A DNA stretch of 64,000 nt, from contig PADC01000006.1 in the NCBI GenBank assembly GCA_002700385.1, forward strand, positions 434,001 through 498,000, in the 5' to 3' direction. Each line of letters begins with the position of its first letter. The first letter of the stretch is position 1. The notes beneath the pieces were generated by a model. The model was not told the DNA's origin and ran no database searches. It was given only the letters and a program-made list of their open reading frames with translations. Made by a program: the position numbers and the translations under genes. This DNA is from Cycloclasticus sp. (GTDB taxonomy: Bacteria > Pseudomonadota > Gammaproteobacteria > Methylococcales > Cycloclasticaceae). Positions 1-7,292 of the stretch are shown one piece after another.

Positions 1-1
1 A

Positions 2-271
2 GAATATGCATGCCCTGCCCCTTTACCGGTGATGGTTTTTCACAACAAAGAGGACAAACATTTTGAAGGCTTTGGTAAACAAGCTGCCGATTGGTGGGCG
101 AAGTGCAACCAATGTGAACAAACACTAGATCAGCCTGATGAAAATGGTTGCCGGCTTTATAAAAAATGTCCAGAATCTTCAAAAACGTATTATTGTGAAA
201 ATTCTGGCTCACATGCAAAGTGGCCAGATAAAAATCAGGCCCTACTGCGTTTCTTTAACAACCGTTACTAA
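2..271 (+). CDS. C-terminal part of a secreted PHB-depolymerase/LpqC-like esterase (partial)
   Basis: The reading frame is open from the left edge to a TAA, giving 89 visible residues; the start lies outside the window. The segment P-V-M-V-F-H-N-K-E-D matches the strand-turn of alpha/beta hydrolases that normally reads HGxxD and carries the catalytic Asp. The later GSHAKWP matches the GxHxWP that carries the catalytic His in the CE1/LpqC esterase family. Six Cys residues (two as CNQC) suggest a disulfide-bonded exported enzyme. The family hydrolyses short polyesters or aryl and carbohydrate esters; the substrate here is unknown. The nucleophile region is not visible, so activity cannot be judged. 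It converges on the methyltransferase gene with 54 bases between. Confidence 0.6.
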   Translation, partial: EYACPAPLPVMVFHNKEDKHFEGFGKQAADWWAKCNQCEQTLDQPDENGCRLYKKCPESSKTYYCENSGSHAKWPDKNQALLRFFNNRY

Positions 272-325
272 AATAACGCTCTCCGCATTCACCCACTCAG
301 CAAATCAAACGGTGTTTTATTCGCT

Positions 326-1225
326 TTATTTTCTAGCTGAAAACATCCCATAACATCCAATACCGTCATGCAAAACGCGATATTGTCCAAAACACGCCTT
401 AAAATTTCCACTTTGTACGGCTGATCTCATGCGCAAGGTACTCATTATTTTTTCCATGGGATACGTTAATAATGCAGTGTAATAAAGCCTTTTTGAAGAC
501 GGTAACGTATTTGTTGTTATATCGTCAAAGGCAATCTCCTTGAACCCGCTTGCTGTCATGTCACTTTCAAACTCGCTTGGAAGAGACAGGTTTGGCATCG
601 CCCAACCATTTAAAACCTGTAAAACAGGTTGCCACTCTTTTTCCGTTAAATTTCGCTTACAGGCAAACCCGTCGGCGATTGCAAAACCACCCCCTTTTTT
701 TAAAATTCGGTAGGCTTCCTTAATAAAATCAGATTTTTTAAGCGCGTAACAGATACTCTCTAAACCCCAAATATGATCGAAAGTTGCCTCTGCAAAGGAT
801 GTTTGTGTGTAATCTTGCAAACTAAAATTCACAAGGTGCTCCACACCGCGTTTTTTTGCATTCTTTCTTGCTTGATCTATTTGTGTAGGCGAGATGGTAA
901 TACCCGTGACCCTGACACCAAAATTTTCAGCTAACCAAATAGAACTGCCCCCAATGCCACAGCCCGCATCTAAAACATGATCTCCTGCCTTCAAGTCAAG
1001 TCGATCTGCCAGCCTTTCATTCATTTCTATTAAAGAATCGCTATGGGATTGCGTGTTATGAGACCAATACCCATAATGAATTGCTAAGTTATGGCTATTT
1101 AGCCAAGAGGTTCGATAGTCCCAATAACTTTGATCATAGTAATCCGCAATATCACTGTTTAAATCCTCACGGACATTTGTTCGATGATCAACATCTCTTT
1201 CGATATATCGTGTTTTTTTAGTCAT
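326..1225 (-). CDS. class I SAM-dependent methyltransferase
   Basis: The protein has 299 residues with a clear Rossmann SAM-binding core. Motif I is VLDAGCGIGGSSIWLAE (about residues 85-101), followed by VTGITISP (motif II) and FDHIWGLESICY (motif IV), then a post-core ILKKGGGFAIADG strand. The fold and the HYGYW-like N-terminus resemble the tocopherol/sterol/small-molecule C- and N-methyltransferase group; I cannot name a substrate. There is no signal peptide, so it is cytoplasmic. It is the last gene of the leftward copper-protein cassette and starts 6 bases after the YqaA-like gene, so it is probably cotranscribed. Whether it belongs functionally to copper handling or is only the operon tail is unknown. 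Confidence 0.8.
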   Translation of the reverse strand: MTKKTRYIERDVDHRTNVREDLNSDIADYYDQSYWDYRTSWLNSHNLAIHYGYWSHNTQSHSDSLIEMNERLADRLDLKAGDHVLDAGCGIGGSSIWLAENFGVRVTGITISPTQIDQARKNAKKRGVEHLVNFSLQDYTQTSFAEATFDHIWGLESICYALKKSDFIKEAYRILKKGGGFAIADGFACKRNLTEKEWQPVLQVLNGWAMPNLSLPSEFESDMTASGFKEIAFDDITTNTLPSSKRLYYTALLTYPMEKIMSTLRMRSAVQSGNFKACFGQYRVLHDGIGCYGMFSARK

Positions 1226-1231
1226 ATAGCA

Positions 1232-1663
1232 CTAGTCCAATAACAACGAGATTATGAAATAACGAGCAAATTTGCCGAGTGTAATGAAACATAGGGACGT
1301 TAAAAAATTGATTCTCAGCCAGCCGGCAACAAGGCACAACACATCACCAATAACTGGCAACCAACTCAACATAAGTGCCACACTGCCGTAGCGCTGAATC
1401 AACCCATTGGCCTTATCAAAATGCATTGGGTCTATGTTCCGTGGCGGGTATTTTGTAGATGCAAAATACCCAATATAAAAAGTGGTTATTGCCCCCAACG
1501 TATTGCCCAGAGTAGCCAACATCACCAAATAAATCGTCGGGTCTTCCCCCTCTATAATTAAATAGGTGAGTACCGCCTCAGAACCACCTGGGGCTAGTGT
1601 AGAGGATATAAATGCACTAATAAAAAGGCCCAAAGCACCGTATTCAATAACGAGCTCTTCCAT
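1232..1663 (-). CDS. YqaA/DedA-like small inner-membrane protein
   Basis: With the ATG at 1663 the protein has 143 residues and four or five hydrophobic segments. It contains LAPGGSEAVLTYLI near the N-terminus and a GxxxG-rich second helix (LGNTLGAITTFYIGY), and ends in hydrophobic residues. The pattern fits the YqaA branch of the SNARE-associated/VTT superfamily, whose relatives are lipid scramblases or transport proteins. A longer frame from 1729 exists, but it overlaps the cupredoxin gene by 47 bases and adds a polar N-terminus that the family lacks, so I chose 1663. It sits between the cupredoxin and methyltransferase genes in the same leftward run. Confidence 0.7.
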   Translation of the reverse strand: MEELVIEYGALGLFISAFISSTLAPGGSEAVLTYLIIEGEDPTIYLVMLATLGNTLGAITTFYIGYFASTKYPPRNIDPMHFDKANGLIQRYGSVALMLSWLPVIGDVLCLVAGWLRINFLTSLCFITLGKFARYFIISLLLD

Positions 1664-1682
1664 TATTGACAGCTGCGATTCA

Positions 1683-2321
1683 TTATTTCTTATTCCAAAT
1701 AAAAAAGAAGATACTTGCTGCAAAGCCAATTAAAAACAAAATAGCAATGAGTGCGAGGTTTTGTATACTGGCATCAAGCGCATAATAATCTTTAATAAGC
1801 TGCCCTGAAATACCTGGAACAGAGGGCAAATTTCCATTGCCTCCACCCACTAAAATCTGCGCCTTCATTCCTTTTTCCATATGTTGTGCAACATCACAAT
1901 GCGCTAAATAGGTTTCTTCTGTGTTCGGGGTAATAAAAACACCCGTCGTTTCACCTCTCCCATACAGTTCAATATGAAACATACTCTGCGAATGGAGATA
2001 CGCGGGTAACCCATGAATCATAAATTGATGACGAATATCATCCTCATTGATAAAGGTTACGTGAACTCGCGTACATTTTGGAAAACTAAATTCATGTTGG
2101 CTATAGCCAAAAATAGTGCCCGGAAATTTTTTGGCATATTCTCGACCCGCTTTAATAATGATCCTTTCTTCACCCGCTATGTTTATACAGCCTTGGGGAA
2201 GCTTTTCTTTGTTCTCATTCATCACCATGCCCCACTCGCCCATGCGCATGGCATATGACGACGGTATGACAAAACCAAGCAACAGCCCTATAAGAATAAC
2301 CCTTCGACTAACCGCACTCAC
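1683..2321 (-). CDS. membrane-anchored cupredoxin (type 1 copper protein)
   Basis: This is a 212-residue protein with an N-terminal signal sequence (residues 1-24, ending SSYA), a cupredoxin domain, and a C-terminal transmembrane helix (about 187-208) followed by NKK. It is therefore likely periplasmic and anchored at its C-terminus. Candidate type 1 copper ligands are His98 or His103 in DIRHQFMIHG and the cluster Cys142, His147 and Met152 in HCDVAQHMEKGM, which is the usual His-Cys-His-Met order. The start is GTG and overlaps the TGA of the multicopper oxidase by four bases, so the two are translationally coupled. It could pass electrons to or from the neighbouring oxidase. That pairing is inference from the adjacency and from the shared anchored architecture. 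Confidence 0.78.
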   Translation of the reverse strand: MSAVSRRVILIGLLLGFVIPSSYAMRMGEWGMVMNENKEKLPQGCINIAGEERIIIKAGREYAKKFPGTIFGYSQHEFSFPKCTRVHVTFINEDDIRHQFMIHGLPAYLHSQSMFHIELYGRGETTGVFITPNTEETYLAHCDVAQHMEKGMKAQILVGGGNGNLPSVPGISGQLIKDYYALDASIQNLALIAILFLIGFAASIFFFIWNKK

Positions 2322-3613
2322 GATTGCTCACCTGTCATTTTATTGATAAGGCCCTGCAAACAGGCATATAAAGCTTTAAGTAATAATAAAACAACGCCAA
2401 ATAACATGCCCAATACGATGATTAGCAATACATCTTTAAGCGTACTGACATCCCTACCCGCCACATCAGCCCAATAACCGTAGGGGTCCGATTCAGTCCA
2501 GGATGGTACCTCACCTTGATAATATTCCGGTGTAAAATACGGCATAAGGCTCACCCCTTCCACCTTGGCCATTGCATTCTTATTTAAATATTTCCGATAA
2601 ACGATTTGAGACACGTTACCACCAGGGTTTATCCCATTGGTCGTTATGGCGCGTTCAGCATGATCATGAACCAACCAAACCCCTTCGCCATAGCTATTTA
2701 AACCGTCATCTTTAGTGTATAAATCCAAATCAATTCGCTGTGCAGATGAAAGGGTGAACACATCTCGTTGAATTCGATTCGCAGGGTTCACCTCCACCCC
2801 ATCGTAGGCAGTAACCGTTGGTTTATGGCCATGAGGATGAAAAGCGATTACGTCTGGCGTCCCATTCAATAAACGCAATTTAGTATGTTGGTTGGGTTCG
2901 ACTGTGATTAATGATTCTCGTAAGGTGTATGGAAACGACCTTCCATTTAGCATGAAGTAATCGTCCGAGCCATCTGTTATATCGTAAATTCGGTGCATTT
3001 TTTTAGCCAGCTGTCGAGGATCGTTCGACGTTTGAATCAGATTATTTAACGAGGTATCAATCCCTTGATAGTGCATGTCGTATTCTTGAACATAGTCTTC
3101 AAGGACACCTTTTGATGGAGCACGCACTTTACCCGCACCAACATTAAAGGTTTGCACCCAGTTATTCGGTTTATTTTCTTCGACAATAAACAGTCCCTGT
3201 AACCCCATCATCATATGCGCCTGAACTTGGACATGACAGTGATACATCATCGTCCCCGCGTGACGGGGTTTCAGTTGATACACATGCTGCTCACCCGGCA
3301 TGGTCATCCTTTCACTGGTTTGAGGGACGCCGTCGTTATTTGAAAATGCGTGATCAACCCCATGTAAATGGATGGTATGTGGGAAATAGTGCGTGTTCTC
3401 TAAAATAAGGGTAATGTTGTCACCCTGTTCAACCCGAATGGGTGCTGAAGGCAAACGAAGCAGTCGATTGGCCGTTAAGTCTTCTCTGTTCACTGTCGCC
3501 ATGCCGCGACTTTTTGGCGCAAATACCCAGGCACCCGGTTTGATACCCGGTGCAATTTCATAAGTCGGTACAAATTCTGCCTCATCAGGGGATCGGCCAT
3601 TTAATTCAGCCAC
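2318..3613 (-). CDS. two-domain multicopper oxidase, C-terminally membrane anchored
   Basis: The frame has 431 residues from a GTG at 3613. Four paired-His motifs are visible: HLHG (82-85), HCHVQVQAH (125-133, with Met136), HPHGH (259-263) and HDH (316-318). The Cys of the type 1 site lies in the first domain, while the second-domain motif has no Cys. This resembles the type C two-domain layout of small laccases rather than a three-domain enzyme. A transmembrane helix is present at about 397-420. No signal peptide precedes the domain in this frame, and the first beta strand reads through upstream of the GTG. The protein may therefore continue from the gene at 3616-4023 through a frameshift (see findings). 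Predicted activity is oxidation of Cu(I) or an organic reductant with O2. Confidence 0.85.
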   Translation of the reverse strand: MAELNGRSPDEAEFVPTYEIAPGIKPGAWVFAPKSRGMATVNREDLTANRLLRLPSAPIRVEQGDNITLILENTHYFPHTIHLHGVDHAFSNNDGVPQTSERMTMPGEQHVYQLKPRHAGTMMYHCHVQVQAHMMMGLQGLFIVEENKPNNWVQTFNVGAGKVRAPSKGVLEDYVQEYDMHYQGIDTSLNNLIQTSNDPRQLAKKMHRIYDITDGSDDYFMLNGRSFPYTLRESLITVEPNQHTKLRLLNGTPDVIAFHPHGHKPTVTAYDGVEVNPANRIQRDVFTLSSAQRIDLDLYTKDDGLNSYGEGVWLVHDHAERAITTNGINPGGNVSQIVYRKYLNKNAMAKVEGVSLMPYFTPEYYQGEVPSWTESDPYGYWADVAGRDVSTLKDVLLIIVLGMLFGVVLLLLKALYACLQGLINKMTGEQS

Positions 3614-3615
3614 TT

Positions 3616-4023
3616 CTACTCTAATGGTATGTTGTCTGGATCACCATCCCCATCCAAATCATCTTTTTTAATCACTGCGTCGTCAGATAATTGTGTACGC
3701 ATGAGTACAGGCATAATGACGTTATTTGTCCCTCTTACAAAAGCCGCTACTTCATAGGGATTATCAGGGTTACATGCATCTGACGCTTGAATATCTATAC
3801 CGCCAATCGTGTATGCTTTGCGCCACTCAGGGTACTGCTCAGCACATACCGTAATCTCTCCCATATCTGGTTTAGGTTTAGCGTTTGGCGGTGCCTGATA
3901 AGCAGGCATACCGGTATAGTCAAAAAACCTCGAATACAATAAGTAAGGGTCATAAAGAAAAAGTGCAATCACACTGAGAGTTACCGCACTTATAAGCAAG
4001 CCAACAACGGAGAATTTTTTCAT
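3616..4023 (-). CDS. membrane-anchored N-terminal segment coupled to the multicopper oxidase
   Basis: The 135-residue product has an N-terminal hydrophobic helix (about 5-25) and a Pro-rich linker. A periplasmic part follows with two Cys and a terminal DDLDGDGDPD calcium-loop-like motif. I do not recognise it as an independent family. The last residues before its TAG look unstructured. The downstream oxidase frame, read a few codons upstream of its GTG, gives TIRVEVAELNG, which would continue the DGDPD loop naturally. A single-base loss between the two would explain the split. If it is instead a separate gene, its stop lies 2 bases from the oxidase start, so the pair is translationally coupled. 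It would supply the membrane anchor and export signal that the oxidase lacks. Confidence 0.65.
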   Translation of the reverse strand: MKKFSVVGLLISAVTLSVIALFLYDPYLLYSRFFDYTGMPAYQAPPNAKPKPDMGEITVCAEQYPEWRKAYTIGGIDIQASDACNPDNPYEVAAFVRGTNNVIMPVLMRTQLSDDAVIKKDDLDGDGDPDNIPLE

Positions 4024-4043
4024 CTTGATTTATTTTCTTATTA

Positions 4044-4151
4044 TTAATCAGTATTTTTATTATGAGCAACCGAAGAATTACGCACAAACCAAATGACAGC
4101 CATAATAATAAGAAGAAATAAAATCAGAAGAATTTGCAAGCTTGAAGGCAT
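4044..4151 (-). CDS. 35-residue single-helix membrane peptide
   Basis: This short frame begins with ATG at 4151, three bases after the TGA that closes the shifted frame of the upstream gene, and ends with TAA at 4044. The product MPSSLQILLILFLLIIMAV... has one strongly hydrophobic helix (residues 5-23) followed by a short polar tail with an RN pair. The tight packing between two cassette genes, and the fact that it ends 20 bases before the next start, support it as real. No strong ribosome binding site is visible, so coupling to upstream translation is likely. Its function is unknown; tiny helices of this kind often stabilise membrane oxidase complexes. Confidence 0.5.
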   Translation of the reverse strand: MPSSLQILLILFLLIIMAVIWFVRNSSVAHNKNTD

Positions 4152-4154
4152 GAT

Positions 4155-4636
4155 TCAAGCAGGATAACCCACTGAAAAAGGGAATCGGGATATAAACTTT
4201 TCGTTCTCCCCCTCTACAATGACATAACCCACAAAGTGGCCTTTTTCCTTAAAATCCTGTGTTATTGTCATTGTTCCAGATGGGTAATGCTTAGCAGGAA
4301 TTTCAAAAACGGGGTCTGCGCCAGTTCTGCCTCGTTCACTATGCCATCCTTCTCATTGCCTAGTGCTGCAACATCAGATTTAAGCACTCTAAAATTTACG
4401 TCCATATCACGTAATTTATTGTCAACGAAATCTAGAACGATAATTGATTTACCAATGCTTGGCATATCATCACAAAATTGTTCAGACACATCATCCAGTG
4501 GTTGGTAGCCTGAAAAATTCATCAAGTACGGGCCCACCGTCAGCTTACACTCGTTCCCCTCATTTGATACACCACCGTGACCCCATGCCAAGGTGCTCAT
4601 CAACATTAGACTCAAAACATAAATGCCTTTAACCAT
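4155..4636 (-). pseudogene. frameshifted gene for a secreted Cys-containing protein of the copper cassette
   Basis: The start is well supported: ATG at 4636 follows a strong AGAGGAGGA site. Residues 1-19 form a signal peptide ending at WG before HGGVS. The mature part contains GPYLMNFSGYQP, a Cys pair around residues 30 and 55, and SIIVLDFVDNKLRDMDVNFR. This frame runs out as TPFLKFLLSITHLEQ. In the -1 frame from about 4325 the sequence continues convincingly for 50-odd codons: DPVFEIPAKHYPSGTMTITQ, then KGHFVGYVIVEGENEKF and PFSVGYP, to a TGA at 4155-4157. One missing base near 4318-4325 restores about 160 residues. I do not have a family name. It may be a true pseudogene, a sequencing indel or, less likely, programmed frameshifting. 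Confidence 0.75.
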
Positions 4637-4675
4637 TAATCCTCCTCTATTTTTTGTCAGTTATATTTCTTGTTC

Positions 4676-4727
4676 TGACGTTATAATTATATGTTAAAAA
4701 CGAATACTCTTTCGCTTTTTAACGTCA
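4676..4727. repeat. nested inverted repeats upstream of the copper cassette, with a leftward -10 element
   Basis: The outer arms TGACGTTA (4676-4683) and TAACGTCA (4720-4727) are a perfect 8-base inverted repeat. Inside them GTTAAAAA (4693-4700) pairs with TTTTTAAC (4716-4723), so the two pairings overlap and are alternatives. On the minus strand TATAAT occupies 4691-4686, about 50 bases before the cassette's first ATG, and could be its -10 box. No good -35 is seen at normal spacing, which would suit an activator-dependent promoter. The remaining 4637-4903 stretch is AT-rich and carries no gene that I can see; it must also hold the mltF promoter. Confidence 0.4.
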
Positions 4728-4903
4728 AGCACCCTCACAAGCTGACTTAACGTCTATTAGCTTAATAGATTCATTCCCTTTAATGCTACATAAAAGCACC
4801 TGTTAACGCATCTAAAAATCACTCCAAACAAAAAAACAACTTTTTCTGGTTAAGCTCTATTATTTTATTAACTTTTTAAAAAAACTCTATTAACCTAAGG
4901 CTT

Positions 4904-6322
4904 ATGTCTAGACCTTTAATCGCTTGCTGTTTTTTACTAGCCCATACATTTGCCTTACCAGGCTGCACACCCCCTCCCTCATCTTTACAAGCTGTTATTG
5001 ATCGTGGGGAGCTGATTGTTCTGACGCGCCTAGATCCAACAACCTATTATTTAAACGACTCAACGCCGCAAGGTTTTGAATACGAATTAAGCACTCTGTT
5101 TGCCGAGAGTCTTGGTGTTAAAACCCGCTTCATCATTGCAGAACAATTCCATGAGCTGGTTCATCTCACGCCTAACGATGAAGCTGACTTGGTTGCAGCA
5201 GGTTTGAGCATTACACCAGAAAGAGAAAAAAAATTGCACTTTACGCCACCCTATCACGAGGTCTCTCAGCAACTGGTTTATCACTATAGAACGCGTCGAC
5301 CTAAATCGGTAACCCAATTAAACAGTCCTTTTTTTGAGGTGATTGCCAATACCAGCCATGCCGAAAACCTAAGGCAACTTAAAAAAAACCATCCCAACCT
5401 ATCATGGATTGAGAATCATAATACCCAAGCCCTTGAGCTTATCTCAATGGTGAATGATCATTTACTAGATTACACGGTTGTTGATTCCAACCAATTTCAA
5501 CTCATTCGTGGCCAGTTTCCCAACCTTAACGTGGCTTTTGATATTGCCAAGCCCGAAAAAATCGCCTGGGCTTTTCCTTTAGGCGAAGATCTTAGTTTAT
5601 ATAATGAAGCCGTCAAATTCCTAAATAACGTTAAAGAAACGGGGGTTCTTAAACAACTTCAAAATAAACACTTTGGTTATTCGAAACAATTAAATTATGT
5701 TGGCATTTGCACCTTTAGGCAGCATGCTCAAAACAGATTAGGTAAACTCAAACCTTTTTTTCACCTGGCTGCTGAGACATATAACTTTGATTGGACATTA
5801 CTAGCGGCTGTGGCTTATCAAGAATCTCACTGGGACCCTAAGGCGACTTCGCCAACCGGTGTGCGCGGTATTATGATGTTAACCAAAGCAACCGCTAAGC
5901 AAATGAAGGTCTCCAATCGGCTCGACCCTGCACAAAGCATTAAGGGCGGTGCTCGTTATTTACGAACTCGTATACAAAAAATTCCTGAGCGTATTCCCGA
6001 CCCCGATCGAACCTGGATGGCCTTGGCCTCTTATAACATAGGCTTTGGGCACCTGGAAGATGCACGAATTCTCACTCAGCAGCAAGGCGGTAATCCAGAC
6101 AGGTGGATTGATGTAAAAAAGCGGCTACCCTTACTCACACAAAAAGAGTGGTTTGAAAAAACAAAGCATGGTTACGCGCGAGGCAATGAACCCGTGACCT
6201 ATGTTGAAAATGTACGACAGTACATTAAAATGCTAAATCAACTTGAAGCAAGTTCTCAAAGCAAAAAACAAGATGCTGGTCATAAAAAGTCAGCACTGGA
6301 TAGAGATTTACCCGCCCTATAA
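4904..6322 (+). CDS. mltF: membrane-bound lytic murein transglycosylase F
   Basis: MltF cleaves the MurNAc-GlcNAc bond of peptidoglycan to form 1,6-anhydro-muropeptides at the outer membrane. The 472-residue product begins with a lipoprotein signal whose lipobox is LPGC (Cys21). A periplasmic solute-binding-like (SBP3) domain spans about residues 30-255, and a C-terminal SLT goose-lysozyme-like domain runs from about 275 to 440. The catalytic Glu is Glu307 in AYQESHWDP, followed by GVRGIMMLT and later ALASYNIGFGH, both typical of the SLT domain. The length matches E. coli MltF (about 518) minus some tail. It ends 43 bases inside the convergent hydrolase gene. AmpD (56496) in this window would act on the products it releases. 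Confidence 0.93.
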   Translation: MSRPLIACCFLLAHTFALPGCTPPPSSLQAVIDRGELIVLTRLDPTTYYLNDSTPQGFEYELSTLFAESLGVKTRFIIAEQFHELVHLTPNDEADLVAAGLSITPEREKKLHFTPPYHEVSQQLVYHYRTRRPKSVTQLNSPFFEVIANTSHAENLRQLKKNHPNLSWIENHNTQALELISMVNDHLLDYTVVDSNQFQLIRGQFPNLNVAFDIAKPEKIAWAFPLGEDLSLYNEAVKFLNNVKETGVLKQLQNKHFGYSKQLNYVGICTFRQHAQNRLGKLKPFFHLAAETYNFDWTLLAAVAYQESHWDPKATSPTGVRGIMMLTKATAKQMKVSNRLDPAQSIKGGARYLRTRIQKIPERIPDPDRTWMALASYNIGFGHLEDARILTQQQGGNPDRWIDVKKRLPLLTQKEWFEKTKHGYARGNEPVTYVENVRQYIKMLNQLEASSQSKKQDAGHKKSALDRDLPAL

Positions 6323-7146
6323 GTTTGTTTCATCCACTTTAAGCAGTAATCAAACACCTCTTCCTGCTCTGGCTCATGATGCAGTTCATGATAAAAGCCC
6401 TCCCATATTTTCAAGCAACAAGATTGGCCCGCATGCTCAGCGAACTGTGTACTTGCTTTGTGGCATGTTATCTCATCAGCATTGCCGTGCATCAATAACA
6501 CCGGAAAATCAACCCGTGACGCTTCACTCAATAATTGCCGACTTTGTTCTAGAAGTTGTATCCCGAACTGGGCAGAAATTCTATTGTGACTCAAAGGGTC
6601 TTGCTGCAAACGATCAAGTTCAGCCACATTTCGAGTTAAGGCTGTCATGTCAACTTCATTAGACAACGACAACGTTGGCCAAATCAGTTGAAGATAGCGT
6701 CCCAACCTTACCTTCCATTGAGGTGGCTCAAAAGCTGGTTTAAACAAGGGCGAACTTAAGATAACCCCATTAAATACACGACGGCGAGACAACGCATACT
6801 GAATAACAAGCGCACCACCCATGCTGTGGCCATAAATAAAAAGTGGCTTATCAACATCATTTGCCAATGCATTGCGGAGAAAGCCGTCTATATCGCCTGT
6901 TAGTTGTTGAAAATTTTCACCGTGCCCCCGTTGGCCCGCAGAGCGACCATGCCCACGCAAATCAATAGCAAACACTTCAGCACCGTGAGCAACATAGTAT
7001 TGCGCCATTTTTTGATACCGACCACTGTGTTCACCGAGCCCGTGAATCAGGCAAATGACCATTGTCGATTTACTATCAGCATGCCATCTGACCGCATGCA
7101 TAGGCGTTCCATCGTCAGCCAGCCATTCAATATCAACGCTTTTCAT
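6280..7146 (-). CDS. alpha/beta hydrolase of the monoacylglycerol lipase/lysophospholipase family
   Basis: The 288-residue cytoplasmic protein carries the oxyanion-loop signature HGLGEHSGRY (residues 35-44), characteristic of the serine aminopeptidase S33/monoglyceride lipase group. The nucleophile elbow GHSMGG places the nucleophile at Ser108. The acid is likely the Asp in HGNADEIT and the base a His in GFYHELHHE near residue 255. It probably hydrolyses mono- or lysolipids; the exact substrate is not readable. The start ATG at 7146 is preceded by AGGA-poor sequence. The 3' end overlaps mltF by 43 bases on the opposite strand, so the two mRNAs would be antisense at their tails. Confidence 0.8.
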   Translation of the reverse strand: MKSVDIEWLADDGTPMHAVRWHADSKSTMVICLIHGLGEHSGRYQKMAQYYVAHGAEVFAIDLRGHGRSAGQRGHGENFQQLTGDIDGFLRNALANDVDKPLFIYGHSMGGALVIQYALSRRRVFNGVILSSPLFKPAFEPPQWKVRLGRYLQLIWPTLSLSNEVDMTALTRNVAELDRLQQDPLSHNRISAQFGIQLLEQSRQLLSEASRVDFPVLLMHGNADEITCHKASTQFAEHAGQSCCLKIWEGFYHELHHEPEQEEVFDYCLKWMKQTYRAGKSLSSADFL

Positions 7147-7292
7147 CTTCCCAAAAAATCTTGATCATCAGCCCTATACTGCTTTTTTATCGCCACTGCT
7201 AAACCCATAAAACAGCCTCGCATCACGTTAAACAGATTACTACCCAATATAATAGCGTCCAATAAAAGACCACTGGCTGAGTCATTGACAAC

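Noticed and set aside
4155-4636. Programmed frameshifting as explanation of the shifted frames
   Set aside because: No slippery heptamer with a following pseudoknot is visible; a simple base loss is more likely, though not excluded.
6243-6662. 139-codon frame over the hydrolase end
   Set aside because: Antisense shadow of a well-supported alpha/beta hydrolase gene.
7143-7223. 26-codon leftward frame between tadA and the hydrolase, ending in an ATGA overlap with the hydrolase start
   Set aside because: No ribosome binding site, no family match, and the frame is simply open after the tadA stop; it may be chance.
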